15,366 nt of DNA from Actinomycetes bacterium. Its GTDB lineage: Bacteria; Actinomycetota; Acidimicrobiia; Acidimicrobiales; RAAP-2. Below, piece after piece: positions 1 through 5,829 of the stretch (the first letter of the stretch is position 1; every line of letters begins with the position of its first letter). Location: assembly GCA_021849765.1 (NCBI GenBank), contig JAJZSM010000009.1, positions 1 through 15,366 of the forward strand, read 5' to 3'. The position numbers and the translations under genes are program-made. The notes beneath the pieces are model-generated. The model saw only the letters and a program-made list of their open reading frames with translations. It did not search any database and was not told the origin of the DNA.

Positions 1-522
1 CCTCGGGAGCACCGAGGCGTGACCCACGTAGAACTTCTCGTGGGACTGTGGGTCGTCGATGACCCCGAACGCGTTGGTCTCGGACCCCGTCCCGCTGGTA
101 GTCGGTACCGCGATGACCGGGAGTGCGGGCACGGGCTGCTCATTTCGGTAGTCGAAGTCGCGTCCCGAACCCACGTTCACCCCGGCGATGGCGACACCCT
201 TGGCCACGTCCATCGAAGACCCGCCGCCAACGGCAATCACCGCAGATGGTCCGAAGACACGAAGCGCCGCCGCCGCGGCGTCGAGCGTGGCGGTCGTCGG
301 ATTCGCGATGACCCCGTCGAAGACTTCGACCTCTACGCCGGCGGCGCGCAGACCTTCGGCGAGACCGTCGGGGATCCCGACGTGTCGCAACGCCTCGTCG
401 GTGACGAGGAAGGCCCGCGACGCATCGACGAGGCGAACCGCCTCGGCGAGCCGATCGGCCTCGCCGATACCGAACCAGAGGGTGGGCAACGGGGCGATCG
501 AGAGCGGCTGCTCACCGAACAC
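1..522 (-). CDS. Iron-containing alcohol dehydrogenase, 3'-truncated by window edge
   Basis: NAD(P)-dependent group III (Fe-type) alcohol dehydrogenase, of the maleylacetate reductase/lactaldehyde reductase fold. The first 174 residues are present and the frame is still open at base 1. Visible in this N-terminal nucleotide-binding half are the dinucleotide-binding GGGSSMDVAK (residues 99-108) and the family signature PTTSGTGSE (140-148). The metal-binding Asp/His residues of the C-terminal half lie outside the window, so Fe versus Zn use cannot be judged. The start is GTG at 522: an in-frame TGA, the stop of the upstream dehydrogenase gene, lies one codon before it, so no longer start exists. 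It follows that stop by 3 nt and has no clear Shine-Dalgarno sequence, which points to translational coupling. It is the last visible gene of the minus-strand operon. It may reduce or oxidise an aldehyde/alcohol intermediate; the substrate is unknown. Confidence 0.9.
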   Translation of the reverse strand, partial: MFGEQPLSIAPLPTLWFGIGEADRLAEAVRLVDASRAFLVTDEALRHVGIPDGLAEGLRAAGVEVEVFDGVIANPTTATLDAAAAALRVFGPSAVIAVGGGSSMDVAKGVAIAGVNVGSGRDFDYRNEQPVPALPVIAVPTTSGTGSETNAFGVIDDPQSHEKFYVGHASVLPR

Positions 523-525
523 GAC

Positions 526-1425
526 TCAGCCGACCGCTCGGCGTAACGGCGTGTTGGTGAGATCCTCGAGCAGCTTGACGGCGAGCATCTCGCCGCCTTC
601 GGGGCCGTAGGCCGCGAGCGCGCGTCGGTGGGTCTGCTCGACCAGGGCTGCCATCTCGACGGGCACGCCGAGGTCGCGTCCCATGTCGACAGCGAGGCCG
701 AGGTCCTTGCAGACAAGTCGCATGGCGAAGGACTCGTCGTAGTCACCGTCGAAGACCGAGTTGATGTCGTGCTCGATGAAGTGGCTGTTGGCGGGACTTG
801 CGACCAGCGAGCGTTGCAGGACGTCGAGGTCGATGCCGGCGAGACGACCCATCACAAAGGCTTCGGCGGCGGCCACCGCGTGGTCGAACCACAGCAGGTT
901 GAGCAGCAACTTGACGGTGTGGCCGGCACCGATTGGTCCGGCGTGGAAGATCCGCTCGGGATCGCCCATCGACTCGAGCAGGGGACGATGGGCGAGGTAG
1001 AGCGCCACGTCGCCGCCGACGAAGATCTGCAGCGTGCCGGCCTTGGCCCCCTTGGCCATGCCACTGACCGGGGCGTCGAGTTGGCCGAGTCCCCGCTCGG
1101 TGCTTGTCGCGGCGAGCTCGCGCCCGAGGCCGGGGGAGCTCGTGCTCATATCGATCCACGTGGCACCGGGGGCCAGGTGCTCGAGCACGCCGTTGGGCCC
1201 GGTCATCACCGAGCGGACCTGGACGGGTCCGGGTAGCATCGTCACGACCACGTCGACGGCCTCGGCCAGTTCGGCTGCACTAGCCGCGCGCGTCGCGCCG
1301 ACGGCGACCACCGTGTCGACGGCGGCGTCGCTGACGTCATAGACGACGAGTTCGTACCCGGCGGCACGGATATTGATCGCCATGGCGCCACCCATGTGGC
1401 CCAGACCGATGAAACCTACTCGCAT
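526..1425 (-). CDS. 3-hydroxyisobutyrate dehydrogenase-family NAD(P)-dependent beta-hydroxyacid dehydrogenase
   Basis: Cytosolic beta-hydroxyacid dehydrogenase (299 aa, the family's usual size). It has an N-terminal Rossmann domain with GLGHMG (7-12) and a C-terminal helical domain with the catalytic lysine in GHTVKLLLN (K172, N176) and the conserved KDLGLA (240-245). The family includes 3-hydroxyisobutyrate, tartronate semialdehyde, L-threonate and 2-hydroxymethylglutarate dehydrogenases. These interconvert a beta- or 2-hydroxy acid with the semialdehyde or keto acid. The substrate loop reads DAPVSGMAKGAKAGTL (117-132): the usual second glycine of SGG is Met123, so the acid pocket may differ from the classical enzymes. 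The ATG at 1425 is supported by GAGGAG 9 nt upstream. It lies 32 nt after the aldehyde dehydrogenase gene and 3 nt before the Fe-ADH gene. Substrate not assignable; a sugar-acid-derived semialdehyde fits the context. Confidence 0.93.
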   Translation of the reverse strand: MRVGFIGLGHMGGAMAINIRAAGYELVVYDVSDAAVDTVVAVGATRAASAAELAEAVDVVVTMLPGPVQVRSVMTGPNGVLEHLAPGATWIDMSTSSPGLGRELAATSTERGLGQLDAPVSGMAKGAKAGTLQIFVGGDVALYLAHRPLLESMGDPERIFHAGPIGAGHTVKLLLNLLWFDHAVAAAEAFVMGRLAGIDLDVLQRSLVASPANSHFIEHDINSVFDGDYDESFAMRLVCKDLGLAVDMGRDLGVPVEMAALVEQTHRRALAAYGPEGGEMLAVKLLEDLTNTPLRRAVG

Positions 1426-1457
1426 GATGGTGTTCTCCTCTATTTGGTGGATCGAAC

Positions 1458-2960
1458 TCAGTGCAGGTCGAGCCAGGTGGTCTTCAACTGGCTGTATTCC
1501 TCGAGGGCGTGCAGCGAGCGGTCGCGGCCGAAGCCCGAGCGCTTCATGCCCCCGAAGGGTGTCGCAACGTCGCTCGCGTCAAAGGTGTTCACCCAGACGG
1601 TGCCGACGCGCAGCGCCGCGGCGACGCGGTGAGCTCGACGCAGGTCGGCCGTCCAGACACCCGCAGCGAGTCCGAAGTCGCTGTCGTTGGCGAGGGCGAT
1701 CGCCTCGGTCTCGTCGGTGAAGGCGATGCTCACGAGCACGGGTCCGAAGATCTCCTCACGCGCGACGCGCATGTCGTTGGTGGCTCCGGCGAGCACCGTG
1801 GGGGCGAAGTAATAGCCCCCGAGGTCCTCACGCACCCTCGTTCCGCCCGAAACGATGGTCGCACCCTCGGCGACACCGAGGGTGACGTAATTTGCGACGC
1901 GTTCGAACTGGTCACGGTCGACGAGAGCGCCGATCGCGGTGGCCGGGTCGAGGGGGTCCCCGATCACCAGTGCCTCGCCCGCGCGCGCCACCGCCGCGGT
2001 GAAGTCGTCGGCGATCCGTGCGTCAACGAGCAGGCGCGATCCCGCGTTGCAGGTTTCGCCTTGGTTGTAGAAGATCCCCAACGCGACACTCGACGCGGCG
2101 GCGTCGAGGTCGGTCGCGTCGGCGAACACCAGCTGGGGTGACTTGCCGCCACATTCAAGGGACACCGACTTCATATTTGACTCGGCCGCGTAGGCGAGGA
2201 AGCGTCGCCCGACGTCGCCGGATCCGGTGAAGGCGATCTTGTCGACGTCGAGGTGACGTCCAAGGGCGGCGCCGGCGGTCGGACCGAAGCCCGGCACGAC
2301 ATTGAAGACGCCGTCGGGTAGTCCGGCCTCGCTCGCGAGGCGTGCGAGGACAAGCGCCGTCAACGGGGACTGCTCGGCCGGCTTCAAGACCACGCTGTTT
2401 CCCGCGGCCAGGGCCGGCGCGATCTTCCACGAGCTGATGATCAGCGGGTAGTTCCAGGGCACCACTGCCCCGACGACGCCCAGGGGCTCACGCGTGATCA
2501 TCGCGAGCGAGCCCGAGTCGGTCGGGGCGACCTCGCCGTACTGCTTGTCGACGGTCTCGGCGAACCACTCGATGCAGCGCGCCGCACCCGGCACGTCGAC
2601 GGTGAGTGACTCTCGGATGGGTTTGCCGACGTCGAGGGTCTCAAGCAGCGCGAGCTCGTCGACGTGCTCGACAATGAGATCGGCGAAGCGGCGAAGGATC
2701 GTCTTGCGCTGGCGTAGCGGTGCGCGGGACCACACGCCGGCATCGAAGGCTCGTCGCGCCGCGCGTACGGCGGCGTCGACGTCAGCGACGTCACCAGACG
2801 CGACGGCCGTGAGTACACGACCGTCGATCGCGCTGACGTCGTCAAAGGTCGCACCATCCACCGCGTCGACGGCGCGACCGTCGATCCACGCGCGCCCATC
2901 GGGACGAACGTCGATCGAACGCTCGCGCCAGTTGGGCGCCGCGGCGAGGTCGCGCGTCAC
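1458..2960 (-). CDS. NAD(P)-dependent aldehyde dehydrogenase, PuuC-like
   Basis: Aldehyde dehydrogenase of 500 aa that oxidises an aldehyde to the acid. All family landmarks are present: PWNYP (168-172, oxyanion Asn170), cofactor Lys193 in VLKPAEQ, FTGS (244-247), general base Glu269 in LECGGKSP, nucleophile Cys304 in GETCNAG, and Glu403 in EEIFGPV. From memory, the closest relative is E. coli PuuC (gamma-glutamyl-gamma-aminobutyraldehyde dehydrogenase); shared stretches include LALLETLDVGKPIR and the C-terminal GRDRSLHALEEYSQLKT. That subfamily is broad in substrate, so the natural aldehyde is not known. I prefer the GTG at 2960: it has GGAG with 7-nt spacing and sits 2 nt after the stop of the dehydratase gene. 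The ATG at 2981 (507 aa, overlapping that gene) lacks a Shine-Dalgarno sequence. The frame also runs on to 3347, but that stretch is antisense-like low-complexity Arg/Pro and is not coding. Confidence 0.94.
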   Translation of the reverse strand: MTRDLAAAPNWRERSIDVRPDGRAWIDGRAVDAVDGATFDDVSAIDGRVLTAVASGDVADVDAAVRAARRAFDAGVWSRAPLRQRKTILRRFADLIVEHVDELALLETLDVGKPIRESLTVDVPGAARCIEWFAETVDKQYGEVAPTDSGSLAMITREPLGVVGAVVPWNYPLIISSWKIAPALAAGNSVVLKPAEQSPLTALVLARLASEAGLPDGVFNVVPGFGPTAGAALGRHLDVDKIAFTGSGDVGRRFLAYAAESNMKSVSLECGGKSPQLVFADATDLDAAASSVALGIFYNQGETCNAGSRLLVDARIADDFTAAVARAGEALVIGDPLDPATAIGALVDRDQFERVANYVTLGVAEGATIVSGGTRVREDLGGYYFAPTVLAGATNDMRVAREEIFGPVLVSIAFTDETEAIALANDSDFGLAAGVWTADLRRAHRVAAALRVGTVWVNTFDASDVATPFGGMKRSGFGRDRSLHALEEYSQLKTTWLDLH

Positions 2961-2962
2961 GA

Positions 2963-4075
2963 TCAGGCTCCGACCCGCCATCGGGCGATGGCGTCCTCGT
3001 CGAGCTGAGCACCGAGGCCGGGGCGATTCGGCACGACGACGTTGCCATCGAAGTCGATGGTTACCGGCTCGCGCAGGAAGAAGTCGCGGCGCTCGATGGT
3101 CCAACCCGGAGGATCGAAGGGGAACTCGAAGAACGGCCCGCCGCCGACCCCGGCCACGACGTGGAGGTTCGCGAGCAGCCCGAGCCCGTTGGTCCAGGTG
3201 TGGGGTGTGAACCACCGGTGCTGGGCCTGGCAGAGTTGGGCGACCAGTCGCGCGCGAAGCATGCCCACGGCGAGCACCACGTCGGGCTGATAGACGTCGA
3301 GGGCGTCGGCGTTGAAATAGGCGAGGACTTCGGGCACGCTGCGGCACATCTCGCCGCCGGCCACGCGCAGCGCGGTCTGGTTACGCAGCGCGGCGAGTCC
3401 GCGAACGTCACCGGCGGGTAGCGGCTCTTCGATCCAGAACACGTCGAGCTCGGCCAAGGCGTCACTGATGCGCGCGATCGCGCGCACGTCCAGTGATGGC
3501 ACGATGTCCCCGGGCATACGCCACGCCTGGTTGAAGTCGACCATGATCTCCATGGTCGTGCCGACTGCCTCGCGCACCGCCGCGACGGCCTCGATGCCCT
3601 CGTCGATGCGGAACTGGTCGACACGCAACTTGACTGCGCGGAACCCCATCGAGCGAAGTGACAGCACCGAGTCGACCCGGTCCTGGCGGGACTTGATCTC
3701 ACCGAGCGATGCGTAGGCAGGGATGCGGTCGGTGGCTCCGCCGAAGAGCACGGAGACGGGCTGCTCCAGAGCCTGGCCAATCACGTCCCAGAGTGCGGCC
3801 TCGAACGGCCAATAGTGCCCGGCGTGGAAGTTGATGGTTTCGAGGACCTCCACGTGGCGCTGGATGCGCAGTGGGTCCTCGCCAATGAAGTAGTCGAGGT
3901 ACGGCTCGAATCCGTCCATGGTGTCACCCGATCCGATGCCGCGGATCCCCTCGTCGGTGTCGATCAGCACGACCGTCGCGTCGAATGCCCGCCGCGGCGA
4001 CCGGTCCCACGCGGCGTGGAAGGCGGGCTCGAGGGGCAGGCGCAAGCGCTCCAGGGTGACGTTCGTGATCTTCAC
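2963..4075 (-). CDS. Enolase-superfamily enzyme, mandelate racemase subgroup (probable sugar-acid dehydratase)
   Basis: Mg2+-dependent enolase-superfamily protein of 370 aa with an N-terminal capping domain and a (beta/alpha)7-beta barrel. Metal ligands read as Asp180 (VDFNQAW), Glu216 (IEEPLP) and Glu242 (GGEM). The Asp265/His292 pair (YQPDV, PHTWTNGLG) is spaced 27 residues, as in the mandelate racemase Asp-His dyad, which places it in that subgroup. The usual KxK base motif is K149-L-R151, so the second Lys is replaced by Arg. A one-base (His) dehydratase of an aldonic acid is therefore more likely than a racemase (inference). The GTG start at 4075 overlaps the stop of the Fae-family gene (GTGA, 4 bp), indicating translational coupling. 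An open frame continues to 4339 only as an Arg-rich antisense-like extension. The exact substrate is unknown; gluconate-, galactonate- and fuconate-type acids are all possible. Confidence 0.92.
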   Translation of the reverse strand: MKITNVTLERLRLPLEPAFHAAWDRSPRRAFDATVVLIDTDEGIRGIGSGDTMDGFEPYLDYFIGEDPLRIQRHVEVLETINFHAGHYWPFEAALWDVIGQALEQPVSVLFGGATDRIPAYASLGEIKSRQDRVDSVLSLRSMGFRAVKLRVDQFRIDEGIEAVAAVREAVGTTMEIMVDFNQAWRMPGDIVPSLDVRAIARISDALAELDVFWIEEPLPAGDVRGLAALRNQTALRVAGGEMCRSVPEVLAYFNADALDVYQPDVVLAVGMLRARLVAQLCQAQHRWFTPHTWTNGLGLLANLHVVAGVGGGPFFEFPFDPPGWTIERRDFFLREPVTIDFDGNVVVPNRPGLGAQLDEDAIARWRVGA

Positions 4076-4590
4076 CGTTCGCCAGCGTAGAACGGGTTGT
4101 AGGGATGTTCGAGCGCCGCGAGAACGTCGGCGGTGGCGGGTAGACGGTTGACCCCGTTGGTGAGCGCCGTGCGCGTCGCCTCGCGGTTGTTGCGAAAGAC
4201 GGCGTCTTCGTCGTTCGCGGCCGGGTTGACCCAGACAGCGGCGATGATCCGCAGGTCGTCGACCTCGGACTCGGGAATGATCCCGGCGACGACGGCGTCG
4301 GCGACGCCGGCGGCGACGCCGGCCTGGGCCGCGCCCCAAGTGATGGTGCCGTGGACGTCACCCTCGATCGCGGCCTTGTTGACGAACAGGGTGAACGGCT
4401 TGACCGGCACGCCCGGCTGCAGGATGGTCACGAAGGGCGCGAAGCCAGCGCGGGGTGTCGCCAGGGCCGTCGCCCACGCGGTCTCGGCGCCGCTGCCGCT
4501 ACGTCCGAGCACGGTGTTGATGTGGGCCGCGTTCGCGCCGTCGCCGACGAAACTTTCACCAAGTTGTATGGGTTCGCCAAAGGGCGTCAT
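4072..4590 (-). CDS. Formaldehyde-activating enzyme (Fae) family protein
   Basis: Protein of 172 aa, about the length of stand-alone Fae. In methylotrophs, Fae condenses formaldehyde with tetrahydromethanopterin. Family landmarks as I recall them: GESFVGDGANAAHI with His23 aligned to the catalytic histidine, GSGAETAWATAL (32-43), KPFTLFVNKAAI (64-75), GAAQAGVAAGVADAVVAGIIP (86-106, conserved as GPAQxGVAxAVxDAVxxGIIP), and the C-terminal NxREAT region. The fold assignment is strong. The reaction is not, because nothing else in the window makes or uses methanopterin, and paralogous Fae-like proteins of other function are known. The ATG at 4590 is set by a strong AAAGGAGG ending 7 nt upstream; the frame extends to 4692 but lacks a better start. 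It is the first gene of the minus-strand operon and overlaps the dehydratase gene by GTGA, so the two are probably made together. Confidence 0.88.
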   Translation of the reverse strand: MTPFGEPIQLGESFVGDGANAAHINTVLGRSGSGAETAWATALATPRAGFAPFVTILQPGVPVKPFTLFVNKAAIEGDVHGTITWGAAQAGVAAGVADAVVAGIIPESEVDDLRIIAAVWVNPAANDEDAVFRNNREATRTALTNGVNRLPATADVLAALEHPYNPFYAGER

Positions 4591-4617
4591 CGCGAGGCCT
4601 CCTTTCGGGGATCGCCC

Positions 4618-4633
4618 TACGACACTCGTCGTA
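4618..4633. repeat. 16-bp inverted repeat in the 5' leader of the Fae operon
   Basis: TACGAC and GTCGTA flank a 4-nt centre (ACTC). The element lies 28 bp upstream of the fae-family start codon and downstream of the predicted minus-strand promoter. It could be an operator acting as a roadblock or a small leader hairpin. The arms are perfect 6-mers but do not extend, so chance occurrence is possible. Confidence 0.35.
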
Positions 4634-4664
4634 CAACGGTCCGCGTGCACTGTCTGACCGCCTG

Positions 4665-4692
4665 ATGGTAGCACAAGGGATAACTTTGGCAA
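4665..4692 (-). promoter_or_regulatory. Candidate sigma70-type promoter of the minus-strand operon
   Basis: Read on the minus strand, TTGCCA (4692-4687; 5 of 6 to the consensus -35) is followed after 16 bp by TACCAT (4670-4665; fits TANNNT). Transcription would begin near 4658, giving a leader of about 68 nt before the strong fae-family Shine-Dalgarno sequence. The spacer carries one copy of the GGATAACTT box, so a protein bound there would directly affect promoter use. Confidence 0.45.
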
Positions 4693-4727
4693 CAGTAAAG
4701 TGCAGAATCGACAACTTAGGATAACTT
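4678..4727. repeat. Paired GGATAACTT boxes, 41 bp apart
   Basis: The 9-mer GGATAACTT occurs exactly at 4678-4686 and 4719-4727, an offset of 41 bp (about four helical turns). Each copy is followed by TNG or ANA context. The first copy lies inside the spacer of the minus-strand promoter, the second upstream of its -35. This arrangement suits cooperative binding or looping by a regulator, possibly the divergently encoded IclR protein (inference). Confidence 0.45.
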
Positions 4728-4752
4728 AGAAAAACCTAGAAAAAATAAGGGA
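4713..4752. repeat. Phased 10-bp A-tract repeats in the divergent intergenic region
   Basis: Four successive 10-bp units are seen: AACTTAGGAT (4713), AACTTAGAAA (4723), AACCTAGAAA (4733) and the more diverged AAATAAGGGA (4743). The period matches one helical turn and the A-runs recur in phase, so intrinsic bending or repeated contact by a regulator is plausible. The block is conspicuously AT-rich against its GC-rich surroundings and lies upstream of both divergent promoters. Confidence 0.5.
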
Positions 4753-4794
4753 GTTACGGGCCAACACTGGTGGTGTCGCCGGACCAATGAGGAG

Positions 4795-4806
4795 ATTTCG
4801 GGAAAT
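4795..4806. promoter_or_regulatory. Short palindrome ATTTC-GG-GAAAT upstream of the iclR promoter
   Basis: A perfect 5-bp inverted repeat with a 2-nt centre sits 4 bp upstream of the predicted iclR -35. It may be a regulator half-site pair. It is short, and support comes only from its position. Confidence 0.25.
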
Positions 4807-4810
4807 ATGG

Positions 4811-4840
4811 TTGTCAAAACTGACATGATAGTTGTATGCT
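4811..4840 (+). promoter_or_regulatory. Candidate promoter of the iclR-family gene, probably giving a leaderless mRNA
   Basis: TTGTCA (4811-4816; 5 of 6 to TTGACA) and TATGCT (4835-4840; TANNNT) are separated by 18 bp. The expected transcription start, 7 nt after the -10, falls at about 4847, the G of the GTG that best begins the regulator. No Shine-Dalgarno sequence precedes that GTG, so a leaderless transcript explains both facts. Confidence 0.45.
4812..4825. promoter_or_regulatory. Inverted repeat TGTCA-AAAC-TGACA over the iclR -35, candidate autoregulatory operator
   Basis: Perfect 5-bp arms separated by 4 bp overlap the predicted -35 hexamer. IclR-family dimers usually bind short palindromes of about this size and often repress their own gene, so this is a natural autoregulation site (inference). 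A weaker relative, TTGTCGATTCTGCA, occurs on the minus strand at 4714-4701, sharing TTGTC-N4-CTG. Confidence 0.4.
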
Positions 4841-4846
4841 CACGCC

Positions 4847-5659
4847 GTGCCGACTACACGCATCGATCGCAGCGCACCGGGACTGGTGCGTGACCTCGAG
4901 CTACTCGAGGTGCTCGGGGCCAATGACGCCGCCTACGGCGGACTAGGCACGGTGCGAATCGCGCAGCTGGTGAACCGCGACAAGGGCCAGGTGTCGCGCT
5001 CACTGCGGGCACTGGAGCACGAGCATCTGGTCGAGCGCGACCCTATGACGCGCGAGTATCGACTCGGGTGGCGGGTCTACGCGTTGGCGGCACGCTCGAG
5101 CGCCGGGCGACTCCTGCAGGTTGCGCCCACGGTGATCCGTGAGCTGGTCGCCGAGCTCGACGAGACCGTGCACCTGTGCACGCTGCAGGGGCTCGACGTC
5201 TTAACGGTCTTGTCGTTCTCGCCGTTACGCGAGTCGCGCGTGGGTTGGGAGGGGCGCTGCGTGCCCGCGGCCTGTACCTCGGCCGGACGTGTCCTGCTCG
5301 CCGATGTGCCCCTTGACATCATGCGGTCGCACTTCGGTCCCGAACACTTCACGATGGTGGGGCCACGTCAGCGGGTGCACAACGCCGTCGAGCTCTACGA
5401 CGAGGTCGTCGCGACGCGCGAGCGCGGATACGCCATCGTGGACGAGGAGTTCGAAGCCGATCTCGTCGGCGCGTCGGCGCCGGTTCGCGATTTTCGCGGT
5501 CAAGTCGTCGCGGCAATCAATGTGTCGGGCTCTAAGGCGAGCCTCGGTTCGCGCCTCGAGGAGGCTGGTCAGTTGGTTGCGCGCTATTCGTTCGAGATCA
5601 GTCAGCGGATGAGCGGATACGTCGACCTCCTGCCGGCGTCGGGCGGGAAGCCGTCATGA
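4847..5659 (+). CDS. IclR-family transcriptional regulator
   Basis: DNA-binding regulator of 270 aa with the IclR layout. An N-terminal winged helix-turn-helix spans about residues 14-75; the recognition helix lies around KGQVSRSLRALEHE (46-59), followed by the wing REYRLGWRVYAL (69-80). A C-terminal effector-binding GAF-like domain (about 90-260) contains the conserved TSAGRVLLAD (144-153) and GYAIVDEEFEADLVGASAPV (194-213). Most IclR proteins sense a small organic acid or sugar derivative. The chosen start is GTG 4847, which fits a predicted transcription start there. TTG 4832 would add five residues, and neither has a Shine-Dalgarno sequence. The gene is divergent from the dehydratase operon and lies 170 bp upstream of the transporter genes, so it is the likely local regulator of both. 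Whether it represses or activates cannot be told. Confidence 0.93.
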   Translation: MPTTRIDRSAPGLVRDLELLEVLGANDAAYGGLGTVRIAQLVNRDKGQVSRSLRALEHEHLVERDPMTREYRLGWRVYALAARSSAGRLLQVAPTVIRELVAELDETVHLCTLQGLDVLTVLSFSPLRESRVGWEGRCVPAACTSAGRVLLADVPLDIMRSHFGPEHFTMVGPRQRVHNAVELYDEVVATRERGYAIVDEEFEADLVGASAPVRDFRGQVVAAINVSGSKASLGSRLEEAGQLVARYSFEISQRMSGYVDLLPASGGKPS

Positions 5660-5707
5660 GGATCGAGCGACTCGTGGACCTTCGTTCGTCCCACGGTCGA
5701 GTGGACA

Positions 5708-5724
5708 GCCGCACCAGGTGCGGC
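5708..5724. promoter_or_regulatory. 17-bp palindrome upstream of the transporter operon, candidate operator
   Basis: GCCGCACC and GGTGCGGC flank a single central A: perfect 8-bp arms, 106 bp upstream of the binding-protein start. Size and symmetry suit a dimeric regulator. As RNA it could form only a 7-bp stem with a 3-nt loop, so a DNA operator is the more natural reading. I find no convincing -35/-10 pair in 5660-5829, so the promoter it would control is not located. Confidence 0.35.
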
Positions 5725-5760
5725 GCTCGAATGTTGGTGGGTGGGTAACAAGCAATACAG

Positions 5761-5787
5761 CGGGCTCCGAGACCGTCTCGGAGCCCG
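5761..5787. repeat. Perfect 12-bp hairpin between iclR and the transporter operon
   Basis: CGGGCTCCGAGA and TCTCGGAGCCCG flank a 3-nt CCG loop, giving a very stable GC-rich stem. It lies 102 bp after the iclR stop and 42 bp before the binding-protein start. No T-run follows, so it is not a standard intrinsic terminator. It may limit read-through from iclR, protect the 5' end of the transporter mRNA, or act as a DNA palindrome for a regulator. Confidence 0.55.
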
Positions 5788-5829
5788 AGGGTCGCCGAGG
5801 GCACCCGATTTCATCAAGAGGGGAGTGCA

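Noticed and set aside
2982..3347. N-terminal extension of the aldehyde dehydrogenase frame
   Set aside because: The added 122 residues are Arg/Pro low complexity within the dehydratase gene. The aldehyde dehydrogenase domain begins after GTG 2960, which has a good Shine-Dalgarno sequence.
4076..4339. N-terminal extension of the enolase-superfamily frame
   Set aside because: It is an Arg-run shadow of the Fae-family gene. The homologous protein begins at the GTG in the GTGA overlap.
4591..4692. 34-residue N-terminal extension of the Fae-family protein
   Set aside because: ATG 4590 has AAAGGAGG at ideal spacing and gives the usual Fae length. The predicted promoter -10 lies inside the extension.
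4713..4752. Possible CRISPR array or microsatellite at the 10-bp repeats
   Set aside because: The units are only 10 bp with no spacers and no cas genes. Phased regulatory A-tracts are the better reading.
5734..5761. Promoter TTGGTG plus AATACA-like sequence before the transporter genes
   Set aside because: The -35 is poor and no TANNNT hexamer lies at the right distance, so no promoter is called.
5761..5787. Intrinsic terminator of the iclR gene
   Set aside because: The stem is strong but followed by AGGGTCGCC rather than a T-run, so it is recorded only as a hairpin of unsettled role.
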